Of a stretch of DNA of 14,473 bases, positions 5,323-12,178 are shown in pieces. The stretch spans positions 1 through 14,473 of the forward strand of contig CAKOJO010000026.1 in the NCBI GenBank assembly GCA_934090595.1. Direction: 5' to 3'. Under the pieces are notes generated by a model. It made no database searches, was not told the origin of the DNA, and saw only the letters and a program-made list of their open reading frames with translations. The translations under genes were made by a program, and so were the position numbers. This stretch comes from an uncultured Bacilli bacterium (GTDB lineage: Bacteria; Bacillota_I; Bacilli_A; RF39; UBA660). The first letter of the stretch is position 1, and the number at the start of each line of letters is the position of its first letter.

Positions 5323-6507
5323 ATGGAGAGAATAATATTTCATATTGATGTTAATAATGCTTTTTTATCATGGACTGCTGTTCATTTGCTTAAGTCTGGT
5401 TATCATGAAGATATTAGAAATATTGTTTCTGTAATCGGAGGCGATGAGAGTAAAAGAAGTGGTATTGTTGTAGCTAAGAGTCCTATGGCTAAGAAGTATG
5501 GTATTGTAACTGCTGAGACTTTGTATAGTGCTAGGAAAAAGTATCCTAAGTTACAGGTTTTTAAGCCTAATTATTCTTTTTATAGTGAGATGAGTAATAA
5601 GTTGTTTAGTTTTCTTAAAAAGATTACTCCAGATATTGAGATTGCATCGATTGATGAGTGTTATATGGATTATGGAAAGATTAAGAATATTTATGGGGAT
5701 GAGGTAGTTTTTGCTACTAAGCTTAAGGATAAGATTTATTCTTTGTTTGGGTTTACTGTTAATATAGGGATTGCTAATAATAAGTTGTGTGCTAAGATGG
5801 CTAGTGATTTTTTAAAACCTAATAGGGTTCATACTTTGTATTCTTATGAAGTTAGTTCTAAGATGTGGCCTCTTCCTATTGAAGATTTATTTATGGTTGG
5901 GAAGAGTACTTCATCTAAGCTTAGAATGATTGGTATAAAAACTATTGGGGATCTTGCTAATTGTGATGCTTATTTTTTGTCTAAGTATTTTAAAAATTAT
6001 GATGATCTGATAAAACGTGCTAATGGTATTGATGATAGTGTGGTTGATTCTTCTTTGTTTGAAGCAAAGGGAATAAGTAATGAAATAACTTTGCCTGTTG
6101 ATATTGTTAATAAGTCTGATTTATATAATTATTTATCGTATCTTAGTGAAAAGGTTTCTTCAAGGATTAAGTCTGACGGAAAGTATGCTAATGTTGTGTG
6201 TGTAATACTTAAGGATAATCTTTTTAAGAGAAGGTCTCATCAGGTTAAGGTAAAAAATCCTATTTGTGATTCTTCAGATATATTTGCTGTTAGTAAGAGG
6301 CTTCTTAATGAAATGTGGCGTGATGGTGATATGATTAGACTTATTGGAATTAGGCTTGATGATTTGGTTTCTGATTACAAGTATCAAATGTCTTTATTTG
6401 AGAATAATGATAGGGTTGATAGTGAAAAGATAGATAAGGTTTTGTCTGATATTAATAAAAAACTTGGTTATGATGCTGTAAAGAAATGTAATATGACTAT
6501 AAAATGA
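5323..6507 (+). CDS. dinB: Y-family DNA polymerase (DinB/Pol IV-like)
   Basis: A 394-residue translesion polymerase. The start at ATG 5323 follows GAGGAG (5311-5316) and gives the standard N-terminus, metal-binding H-I-D with D9. The second catalytic pair is S-I-D-E (D111, E112). The motif after D9 is VNNAFLSW instead of the usual M-D-x-F-F-A-S/A-V-E; the steric-gate position still carries Phe (F14), but one aromatic and the second acidic residue are replaced. Palm residues S-P-x-A-K-K-Y-G-I, the helix-hairpin-helix region K-x-x-x-I-G-I-K-T-I-G-D-L-A and a little-finger domain follow. Residues 355-359 (QMSLF) are a beta-clamp-binding motif. It ends in TGA, showing TGA is a stop. It should bypass DNA damage at the replication fork. 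Confidence 0.85.
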   Translation: MERIIFHIDVNNAFLSWTAVHLLKSGYHEDIRNIVSVIGGDESKRSGIVVAKSPMAKKYGIVTAETLYSARKKYPKLQVFKPNYSFYSEMSNKLFSFLKKITPDIEIASIDECYMDYGKIKNIYGDEVVFATKLKDKIYSLFGFTVNIGIANNKLCAKMASDFLKPNRVHTLYSYEVSSKMWPLPIEDLFMVGKSTSSKLRMIGIKTIGDLANCDAYFLSKYFKNYDDLIKRANGIDDSVVDSSLFEAKGISNEITLPVDIVNKSDLYNYLSYLSEKVSSRIKSDGKYANVVCVILKDNLFKRRSHQVKVKNPICDSSDIFAVSKRLLNEMWRDGDMIRLIGIRLDDLVSDYKYQMSLFENNDRVDSEKIDKVLSDINKKLGYDAVKKCNMTIK

Positions 6508-6541
6508 GTTTTATTTGTGTTATCATAATAGTGGTGATAAT

Positions 6542-7732
6542 ATGAAGAAGACTATAGTTGATTTTGATTTTAAGAATAAAGTAGTTGTTTTAAGATGTGA
6601 TTTAAATGTTACTATTAAAAATGGTAAGATAATTGATGATAGTAAGATTGTTAAGAGTTTGAAGAGTATTAATTATATAGTTAATAATGGTGGAAAGGTT
6701 GTTATTCTTTCACATTTAGGTAAGGTTAAGAGTGAGTCTGATTTTGTTAATAATAGTTTATCTGTTGTTTATGAAAGGCTTAAAGAACTGGTTGATTTTG
6801 AACTTAGTTTTTGTTCATCAACTGATTTTGATGTTGTTAAGAATAATGTTTTTAATGTTTCGTATGGAAATGGTATTCTTTTAGAGAATACAAGGTTTTA
6901 TGATGTACCTGATAAGTTAGAGAGTGGTTGTTCTGATACTTTGTCTTTGTTTTATGCTTCTTTAGGAGATATATTTATTAATGATGCATTTGGAACTATT
7001 CATAGAGGTCATGCTTCTAACTGTGGGATTGCTAAGTATTTGGATTCTGGTATTGGTTTTTTAGTTATGGATGAGATATCTAATCTTAGTAGGCTAGATG
7101 ATCCTGTTAGACCTTTTGTGGTTATTATGGGTGGTGCTAAGTTATCTGATAAGCTTGGTGTTATATCTTCTATTATTGAGAAGGTTGATTATTTGCTTGT
7201 TGGTGGGGCAATGAGTTATACTTTTTTAAAAGCAAAGGGTTATGATGTTGGTAAGTGTTTATATGAAGAAGATTATGTTTCGTATTGTTCTCTTATGCTT
7301 GATAAGTATGGTGATAAGATAGTTCTTCCTGTTGATTTATATGGTTCTTATGAGTATAGTAATGATAATTTGAAAAAGTATTGTTTAGTTGATGCTATTG
7401 AGAATGATTTTATGGGACTTGATATGGGTGATAAGACTATTTCTTTGTTTATGAATTATTTGAGGGATGCTAAGACTATTTTTTGGAATGGTCCAGTTGG
7501 TGTTTATGAGTTTAGTAATTACATTGAAGGTTCAAAGAAGTTACTTAATTTTATAGGAGAACTTGATGCTGTTAGTATTCTTGGTGGAGGGGATATTGTT
7601 AGTTGTGCTAATGTTTTATCTTGTTCATCAAAGTTTACTTATGTTTCTACTGGTGGTGGTGCTACTCTTGAATATATTGTTAATAAAGATTTACCTGGTC
7701 TTGTTAATATAGGAGAAAAAGATTATGAATAA
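6542..7732 (+). CDS. pgk: Phosphoglycerate kinase, divergent
   Basis: A 396-residue protein of normal length, transferring phosphate between 1,3-bisphosphoglycerate and ADP in glycolysis. Family landmarks are present: R-C-D-L-N-V (18-23), S-H-L-G (57-60), E-N-T-R-F-Y with R118, N-D-A-F-G-T-x-H-R with R155, G-G-A-K with K200, W-N-G-P (315-318) and S-T-G-G-G-A (369-374). Several usually fixed positions differ: the Pro after R-x-D-x-N-V is Thr24; the expected catalytic Arg of the D-D-T-R-I segment is Lys35; S-H-L-G-R-P-K is SHLGKVK; G-G-G-D-S is GGGDI; and P-E-D-V-x-V-A-D is PVDLYGS. The ATG at 6542 has a weak GGTGA site 4 bases before it and no clear promoter. It overlaps tpiA by 8 bases. The fold call is sure; full activity is not. 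Confidence 0.88.
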   Translation: MKKTIVDFDFKNKVVVLRCDLNVTIKNGKIIDDSKIVKSLKSINYIVNNGGKVVILSHLGKVKSESDFVNNSLSVVYERLKELVDFELSFCSSTDFDVVKNNVFNVSYGNGILLENTRFYDVPDKLESGCSDTLSLFYASLGDIFINDAFGTIHRGHASNCGIAKYLDSGIGFLVMDEISNLSRLDDPVRPFVVIMGGAKLSDKLGVISSIIEKVDYLLVGGAMSYTFLKAKGYDVGKCLYEEDYVSYCSLMLDKYGDKIVLPVDLYGSYEYSNDNLKKYCLVDAIENDFMGLDMGDKTISLFMNYLRDAKTIFWNGPVGVYEFSNYIEGSKKLLNFIGELDAVSILGGGDIVSCANVLSCSSKFTYVSTGGGATLEYIVNKDLPGLVNIGEKDYE

Positions 7733-8429
7733 GATGGTTGTTTTGAATCATAAAAATTATTTGGATTTTTCTCTTGTTAAGTCATATCTTTTAGATATTA
7801 ATAATCTTATTAGAAATGATATTGATGTGGTAATGTGTCCAAATAGTTTATATATTCCTTTTTTTAGAGGTAAGTATAATTTTTTACTTGGTTGTCAGGA
7901 TGTTGGTCTTGATGTTACTGGAGATGTTACTGCTTATGCTTGTAAATCTTTAGATGTTAAGTATGCTTTGGTTGGACATTGTGAAAGAAAAGATAGGCTT
8001 TCTGAGAGTAATAAAGTTATTAATGAGAAGATAATTAGTTGTATATCTAATGGAATTAGTCCAATTGTTTTTCTTGGAGAGGATTATTATTCTTATTCTA
8101 TGAAGAAGACTGGAGATGTTTTAATAAAGCAAATTAAAGAGTATTTTTCTTCTGTATCAGTAAAAGAAGATATTATTATTTGTTATGAACCTACTTTTTC
8201 TGTTAACGGAGATGTTATTTTAAGTAATGATGAAATTAGTGAGATTGTTTCTTTTATTAAAATGATTTTTATTAGAAATTATGGGGTTAATGTTAGGGTT
8301 TTATATGGCGGAGGAGTTAACGAAGAAAGTATTAAGACTTTATCTAAGATAGATTGTTTAGATGGTTTTGTTCTTGGTAGTGTTAGTGTTTTTCCTGATA
8401 AGGTTTTGAATGTACTTAACACTATTTAA
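7725..8429 (+). CDS. tpiA: Triosephosphate isomerase, divergent
   Basis: A 234-residue protein, a little short for the family (about 250). The catalytic set remains: N8 and K10 in L-N-H-K (usual G-N-W-K), H85 in V-G-H-C-E-R (Cys replaces Ser) and E155 in C-Y-E-P. The lid, loop 6, reads P-T-F-S-V-N-G-D instead of P-x-W-A-I-G-T-G. Loop 7 is Y-G-G-G instead of Y-G-G-S, and loop 8 is L-G-S-V instead of V-G-G-A. These loops grip the substrate phosphate in known isomerases, so kinetics may be poor or the substrate changed. AGGAG (7711-7715) lies 9 bases before the ATG, inside the end of pgk. The two genes are an operon. There is no terminator before the spo0A regulatory region. Confidence 0.85.
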   Translation: MNKMVVLNHKNYLDFSLVKSYLLDINNLIRNDIDVVMCPNSLYIPFFRGKYNFLLGCQDVGLDVTGDVTAYACKSLDVKYALVGHCERKDRLSESNKVINEKIISCISNGISPIVFLGEDYYSYSMKKTGDVLIKQIKEYFSSVSVKEDIIICYEPTFSVNGDVILSNDEISEIVSFIKMIFIRNYGVNVRVLYGGGVNEESIKTLSKIDCLDGFVLGSVSVFPDKVLNVLNTI

Positions 8430-8433
8430 CACT

Positions 8434-8452
8434 TTCGACATATTTAGACAAA
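8434..8452 (+). promoter_or_regulatory. Tandem Spo0A-box-like sites upstream of spo0A
   Basis: Read on the - strand, both sites resemble the 0A box TTTGTCRAA. TTCGACATA (8434-8442) matches 8 of 9 bases and contains the whole TGTCGAA core. TTAGACAAA (8444-8452) also matches 8 of 9. They are spaced exactly 10 bases, one helical turn, as for tandem Spo0A binding. Two direct TTAACACT repeats (8416-8423, 8426-8433) with the same 10-base step stand just upstream. Confidence 0.6.
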
Positions 8453-8473
8453 AGAAACTCTAGAAAATAATAT
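8445..8473 (+). promoter_or_regulatory. Candidate spo0A promoter overlapping a 0A box
   Basis: TAGACA (8445-8450, 5 of 6) and TAATAT (8468-8473, 4 of 6) are 17 bases apart, and the -35 lies inside the second 0A-like site, as at Spo0A-activated sigma-A promoters. A TACAAT (8484-8489) without a good -35 is an alternative -10. Confidence 0.4.
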
Positions 8474-8523
8474 TTTTTTGTAGTACAATGTAGTTGCGTG
8501 GTAGTAAAATGAAGGGAGAGAAA

Positions 8524-9285
8524 ATGAAAAAAATTAATTTAATTGTAGTAGACGATAACGTAGAGTTAGTTGGTATGATTAAGGAGTATTTTAGTAGTCA
8601 CGCAGATATTGATGTAGTTGGTACTGCAAAAAATGGTGAAGAGGGCATGGAACTAATAAGAGATGTTAGTAATTATGATGTTTTATTACTTGATCTTATA
8701 ATGCCTAAGATGGATGGAGTAGCTGTTTTAGAGGAAATGAGAAAGGAAGGTATTGATAAGAGAGTAATTGTTCTTACTTCTTATAATACTCAAGATATGA
8801 TTAGAAAAGTATCAGAGCTTGGGGTTAATTATTTTATGCTTAAGCCTTTTGAACTTTCTTTCTTGGAAAAGAAGATAATGGAGCTTGATAATAGTTATGA
8901 TAATAAGTCTATTGATTTATATCATCAAAATTTACAGATATCAATTACGAATGTTTTACATGAACTTGGTGTTCCATCTCATATAAAAGGATATCAGTAT
9001 ATAAGGGAGGGTATTTCTATTGTATATAATCGTCCTGATGTTATTGGTGGTATTACTAAGGAACTTTATCCTGAAATTGCTAGTCGTTATGATACAACTG
9101 TATCTCGAGTGGAACGTGCGATTAGGCATGCTATTGAGGTTAGTTGGAATCGAGGTAATTGGGATTTAATGGAAGAGATTTTTGGTCATAGTGTTGATAT
9201 TGATAAGGCTAAGCCTACGAATAGTGAGTTTATTGTTACTATTGCAGATAAGCTTAGATTGGAGTTTGGCACTGTTACTGTTTAG
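8524..9285 (+). CDS. spo0A: Sporulation master regulator Spo0A
   Basis: A 253-residue response regulator. The receiver (about 1-120) has the acidic pocket D10-D11, the phosphoacceptor D57 in L-L-L-D-L-I-M-P, the Thr of V-I-V-L-T-S and the Lys of F-M-L-K-P-F, all intact. The DNA-binding effector (about 140-253) has the Spo0A-specific stretches S-R-V-E-R-A-I-R-H-A-I-E-V-S-W and K-A-P/K-P-T-N-S-E-F-I with A-D-K-L-R-L-E near the end. Phosphorylated Spo0A governs entry into sporulation. ATG 8524 is preferred over upstream ATG 8509 and TTG 8494 because AAGGGAGAG (8512-8520) precedes it and the family starts there. It sits between tpiA and an ATPase rather than after spoIVB. The tandem 0A-like sites suggest self-regulation. 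Confidence 0.96.
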   Translation: MKKINLIVVDDNVELVGMIKEYFSSHADIDVVGTAKNGEEGMELIRDVSNYDVLLLDLIMPKMDGVAVLEEMRKEGIDKRVIVLTSYNTQDMIRKVSELGVNYFMLKPFELSFLEKKIMELDNSYDNKSIDLYHQNLQISITNVLHELGVPSHIKGYQYIREGISIVYNRPDVIGGITKELYPEIASRYDTTVSRVERAIRHAIEVSWNRGNWDLMEEIFGHSVDIDKAKPTNSEFIVTIADKLRLEFGTVTV

Positions 9286-9290
9286 ATAAT

Positions 9291-9315
9291 GCAAGTTTAT
9301 ACTTGCTTTTTATTT
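9291..9315 (+). terminator. Rho-independent terminator after spo0A
   Basis: GCAAGT (9291-9296) pairs perfectly with ACTTGC (9301-9306) around TTAT, followed by TTTTTATTT. It starts 5 bases after the stop codon. Confidence 0.85.
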
Positions 9316-9348
9316 GGGTTTGTTTTATACTTAAGTTATGATTATAGT
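9314..9348 (+). promoter_or_regulatory. Candidate promoter(s) of the ATPase-gpmI operon
   Basis: Two overlapping options exist: TTGGGT (9314-9319) with TATGAT (9337-9342), and TTGTTT (9320-9325) with TATAGT (9343-9348), both with 17-base spacers and 5-of-6 -10 boxes. The first gives a more comfortable leader. A new promoter is needed here since spo0A ends with a terminator. Confidence 0.45.
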
Positions 9349-9364
9349 TGGGAGGATACAATTT

Positions 9365-10633
9365 ATGGAACGAAAAATTAGTAATGAGTTACTTAAATGG
9401 AAGATAGATGCTTATAAGAAACCAATGTTACTTTATGGAATAAGTGGATGTGGTAAGACTTATAGTACTCTTTCTTTTGGAAAAAGTGAGTATAAGAATA
9501 CTGTTTATTTTGATTGTAATGATAATTTAGAACTTAGTTATGTTTTTGATAAGAATAGTACTCTTGATAAACTTATTCGTGGTCTTAGTGCTATTTCTTT
9601 GGAAACTATTTTTAAAGATGAAACATTAATAATTTTTGATAATGTTACTGAAAAGATTCTTAAGAGTGTTATTAATTTGTTTAATAATTCTTCTTATCAT
9701 GTTATTATGATTACTGATAATTTTTCAATGATTGATTCATGTAAGGGTAAGAATGTTGTTTTAAAAAAAATGCAATTAGTTACTTTTTTTGAATATTTAA
9801 AGTTTATTGGTAAGGAACAACTTATTGCTTTTATTGAGGATAGTTTTAAAACTAATAGTCCTATGCCTTTTCATGCAATGGCTATGGAGCTTTATAATGA
9901 TTATGTTATATGTGGTGGATATCCTAATGCAATTGTAGAGTATCATTTAGAGTCTTCTTATAATTTACTTAGTTCAATTCATGAAAATAATATAGTTTTA
10001 TTAAAGAATAAATTGTTTTCTTTGGATAATTTGATTGATATTAAACGTAGTAATGAGATATTTAATAGTATTTCTATTCAACTTCTTAAATCTAATAGAA
10101 AGTTTTTATATGGTTTAGTTAGAAGTGGTGCTAGAAGTAAGGACTATGGACGTTGTTTAGATTATATGGAAAGTGATAATATGGTAATAAGAAGTACACG
10201 TCTTAGTGAAATAGTCTCTCCGATTAGTAAGGGTAAAGATTTAGAAAGTTTTAAGCTTTATTATAATGATACTGGAATTTTATATAAAAAGATGAATGTA
10301 AGTGGTAATAGACTTCTTATGAATGATAAATTAATGATGATTTTGTATGAAAATAGTATTGCTTGTTCTTTAGTTCTTAATGGTTTTAATATTTATCATT
10401 ATCATTCTGAAGGAAAAGCATATATTGATTTTGTTGTTCAAACTAGGACTGGTAAAATTATTCCTATGGAAATTATTTCTTCGGATAATGCTAAGTCTAA
10501 GAGTTTATTGCTTGCTATTAAGAAGTATAATTTATCTTTTGCTATTAGACTTACTAATGGTAATTTTGATATGAAAAATGGTATTAAGTATGTTCCTTAC
10601 TATGCTAGTTGTTGTATAAATGAGGGTATGTAG
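9365..10633 (+). CDS. AAA-type ATPase with DUF4143-like C-terminal domain
   Basis: A 422-residue protein with the layout of the AAA_14 plus DUF4143 family. Walker A is GISGCGKT (25-32). Walker B is TLIIFDN with D92; the usual following Glu is Asn93, so hydrolysis may be impaired. C-G-G-Y-P-N-A-I-V near 190-200 matches the family's G-G-x-P-x-A-V, and F-K-L-Y-Y-N-D-T-G-I-L matches the DUF4143 hallmark. The C-terminal Y-I-D-F-V (D355) and I-P-M-E-I-I (E369) segments align with the PD-(D/E)xK-like I-D-F-x and P-I-E-V-K; the Lys is Ile371. Cellular roles of this family are poorly known. The start at ATG 9365 follows GGGAGGA (9350-9356). It is cotranscribed with the gpmI homologue 2 bases downstream. 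Confidence 0.8.
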   Translation: MERKISNELLKWKIDAYKKPMLLYGISGCGKTYSTLSFGKSEYKNTVYFDCNDNLELSYVFDKNSTLDKLIRGLSAISLETIFKDETLIIFDNVTEKILKSVINLFNNSSYHVIMITDNFSMIDSCKGKNVVLKKMQLVTFFEYLKFIGKEQLIAFIEDSFKTNSPMPFHAMAMELYNDYVICGGYPNAIVEYHLESSYNLLSSIHENNIVLLKNKLFSLDNLIDIKRSNEIFNSISIQLLKSNRKFLYGLVRSGARSKDYGRCLDYMESDNMVIRSTRLSEIVSPISKGKDLESFKLYYNDTGILYKKMNVSGNRLLMNDKLMMILYENSIACSLVLNGFNIYHYHSEGKAYIDFVVQTRTGKIIPMEIISSDNAKSKSLLLAIKKYNLSFAIRLTNGNFDMKNGIKYVPYYASCCINEGM

Positions 10634-10635
10634 TT

Positions 10636-12099
10636 ATGAAAAAAGTAGTGCTTTGTATTTTAGATGGTTTAGGTTATAGAAAGGAATCTTTAGGTAATGC
10701 TTTTTTGGATGCTGATACTTTTGCTATTGATAAGTTACTTAAGGAGTTTCCTAATAGTAAGCTTCTTAGTAGGCAAGATTCTATTTCTTTAAATGCTTAT
10801 GATAGTGAGACTGGTCATATGGCTATTGGGACTGGTAGAGTAGTTTTTAATAATTTTGATGTTTTTAATAGTTCTATTTCTGATGGTAGTTTTTATAATA
10901 ATTCTAATGTTTTAGAAGTAATTAATTTTGTTAAAGATAATAAATCTAGACTTCATTTATTTTATATTTTGTCTGATTCGTCTTTGTCATATTTATTAAC
11001 TTTAATTGATATGGTTAGTAAATATGATGTTCCTATTTATTTGCATATATTTTTGGAAGGAGAAGATGTTTCTTCTAGTGCAGTTAGTAATTTGGAAGCG
11101 CTTTCTTCTTATATTCTTAATAAGAATTGTTATATTGCTAGTTTAAGTGGTAAGGATTATGTAATGGATAATGATGGTGATTTTGATAGGACTAAATTGT
11201 GTTATGATGTTATTTTTAAGGGAGTTGGACCTTTTAATGATGATTACAATAGTATAATTAATACTTCTTATGATCTTGAAATATTTGATTCTTATATTGT
11301 TCCTACTCTTGTTAATAGAAATGGTATATTTAGTGATGGGGATGGAGTTATTATTGCTAATTTTAATAGTAATTGTTTTGTGCAATTATTTAGTTTGGTT
11401 ACTGATTCTTTTTCTCCTTATTTAGATGTTAATGTTTATAGTAATATTAAGTGTGTTAGTATGTTTCCTATTAGTGATAAGGTTAAGTGTTTGAGTGCTT
11501 TTCCTAGTACTTTGGTTAATAATACTTTGATTGATGTTTTAAGTAATAATAAGTTGAGAGTATTACGTATTGCAGAGACTTCGAAGTATAGTTGTGTTAC
11601 TCGTTTCTTTGATGGTAATAGGGATGTTTCTTATCATAATGTATCTAATATTTGTGTTCCTAAGAAGAGGGTTGATAGTTATGATATGGATCCTGGAATG
11701 AGTGCTAATGAGATTACGGATAAGGTTATTAATGTAATGAATGATTATGATTTTATAGTAGTTAATTATGCTAACTGTGATATGGTTGGGCATACTGGTA
11801 ATTATGATGCTTGTAAGAGGGCACTTGATGTTGTTGATAAATGCATTATGAATTTGTATGAGGCATGTTTTAATAATGATTATTTGCTTGTTATATGTTC
11901 TAGTCATGGTAATATTGAGGAAATGATTAGAGATGATAAAGTTTATTCTGGTAATACTTTAAATCCTGTTTATTTTATTGTTTGTGATAAAGATTATAAG
12001 CTTCGTAATGGTAATCTTTGTGATGTTGCTCCCTCGATTATAAGTGTTTTAGGACTTGTTATTCCTGATGAGATGACTGGTAATATTATTGTTTATTAA
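10636..12099 (+). CDS. Cofactor-independent phosphoglycerate mutase homologue (GpmI fold), predicted inactive
   Basis: A 487-residue protein (family about 510) with the iPGM order of motifs: L-D-G-L-G, S-E-T-G-H-x-x-I-G-T-G-R-V-V, R-I-A-E-T-S-K-Y, N-Y-A-N-C-D-M-V-G-H-T-G and P-D-E-M-T-G at the end. Using B. stearothermophilus numbering from memory, metal ligands D12, S62, D403, H407 and H445 remain (D10, S57, D382, H386, H424), but D444 is S423 and H462 is N440. Substrate residues H123, R153, R185, R191, R261 and R264 are S118, E143, K173, N179, N244 and C247; only K336 (K317) stays. The frame is undamaged, so the protein is probably made and has lost or changed function. GAGGGT (10622-10627) precedes the start. 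No gene symbol is given because the activity is doubtful. Confidence 0.85.
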   Translation: MKKVVLCILDGLGYRKESLGNAFLDADTFAIDKLLKEFPNSKLLSRQDSISLNAYDSETGHMAIGTGRVVFNNFDVFNSSISDGSFYNNSNVLEVINFVKDNKSRLHLFYILSDSSLSYLLTLIDMVSKYDVPIYLHIFLEGEDVSSSAVSNLEALSSYILNKNCYIASLSGKDYVMDNDGDFDRTKLCYDVIFKGVGPFNDDYNSIINTSYDLEIFDSYIVPTLVNRNGIFSDGDGVIIANFNSNCFVQLFSLVTDSFSPYLDVNVYSNIKCVSMFPISDKVKCLSAFPSTLVNNTLIDVLSNNKLRVLRIAETSKYSCVTRFFDGNRDVSYHNVSNICVPKKRVDSYDMDPGMSANEITDKVINVMNDYDFIVVNYANCDMVGHTGNYDACKRALDVVDKCIMNLYEACFNNDYLLVICSSHGNIEEMIRDDKVYSGNTLNPVYFIVCDKDYKLRNGNLCDVAPSIISVLGLVIPDEMTGNIIVY

Positions 12100-12117
12100 G
12101 GGCTTTTGCTCTTTTTT
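12098..12117 (+). terminator. Rho-independent terminator after the gpmI homologue
   Basis: AAGGGC (12098-12103) pairs with GCTCTT (12108-12113) with one G-T pair and a TTTT loop, and the T-run continues to 12117. The stem begins within the stop codon. Confidence 0.75.
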
Positions 12118-12118
12118 C

Positions 12119-12147
12119 TTGCATTTTTATTTTAAATGTGGTATAAT
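12119..12147 (+). promoter_or_regulatory. Extended -10 promoter of the first sigma gene
   Basis: TTGCAT (12119-12124) and TATAAT (12142-12147) are 17 bases apart, with TGG directly before the -10. It follows the terminator at once and is very similar to the promoter at 13222-13250. Confidence 0.8.
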
Positions 12148-12178
12148 CTTGATTGTTTTTATGAAGGGGGTATTAGCT

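Noticed and set aside
6505..6507. Possible reassigned TGA codon (Trp) as in Mollicutes
   Set aside because: TGA ends the polymerase at the expected point and TGG encodes Trp throughout, so the standard bacterial code applies.
8494..8523. Upstream starts for spo0A (TTG 8494, ATG 8509)
   Set aside because: They would put the AAGGGAGAG ribosome site inside the coding region and add residues absent from the family.
10380..10574. Second + strand open frame of 64 codons inside the ATPase gene
   Set aside because: It is a frame-shifted shadow of the DUF4143-like region, made of Leu and Ile, with no start signals.
11143..11907. Two - strand open frames (11143-11385, 11563-11907)
   Set aside because: Both are antisense to the gpmI homologue and consist mainly of Ile, Asn and Thr, as expected from the complement of T-ending codons.
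10636..12099. Calling the gpmI homologue a broken pseudogene
   Set aside because: The frame is unbroken, has a ribosome site and retains many fold-specific motifs, so a maintained protein with changed function fits better.
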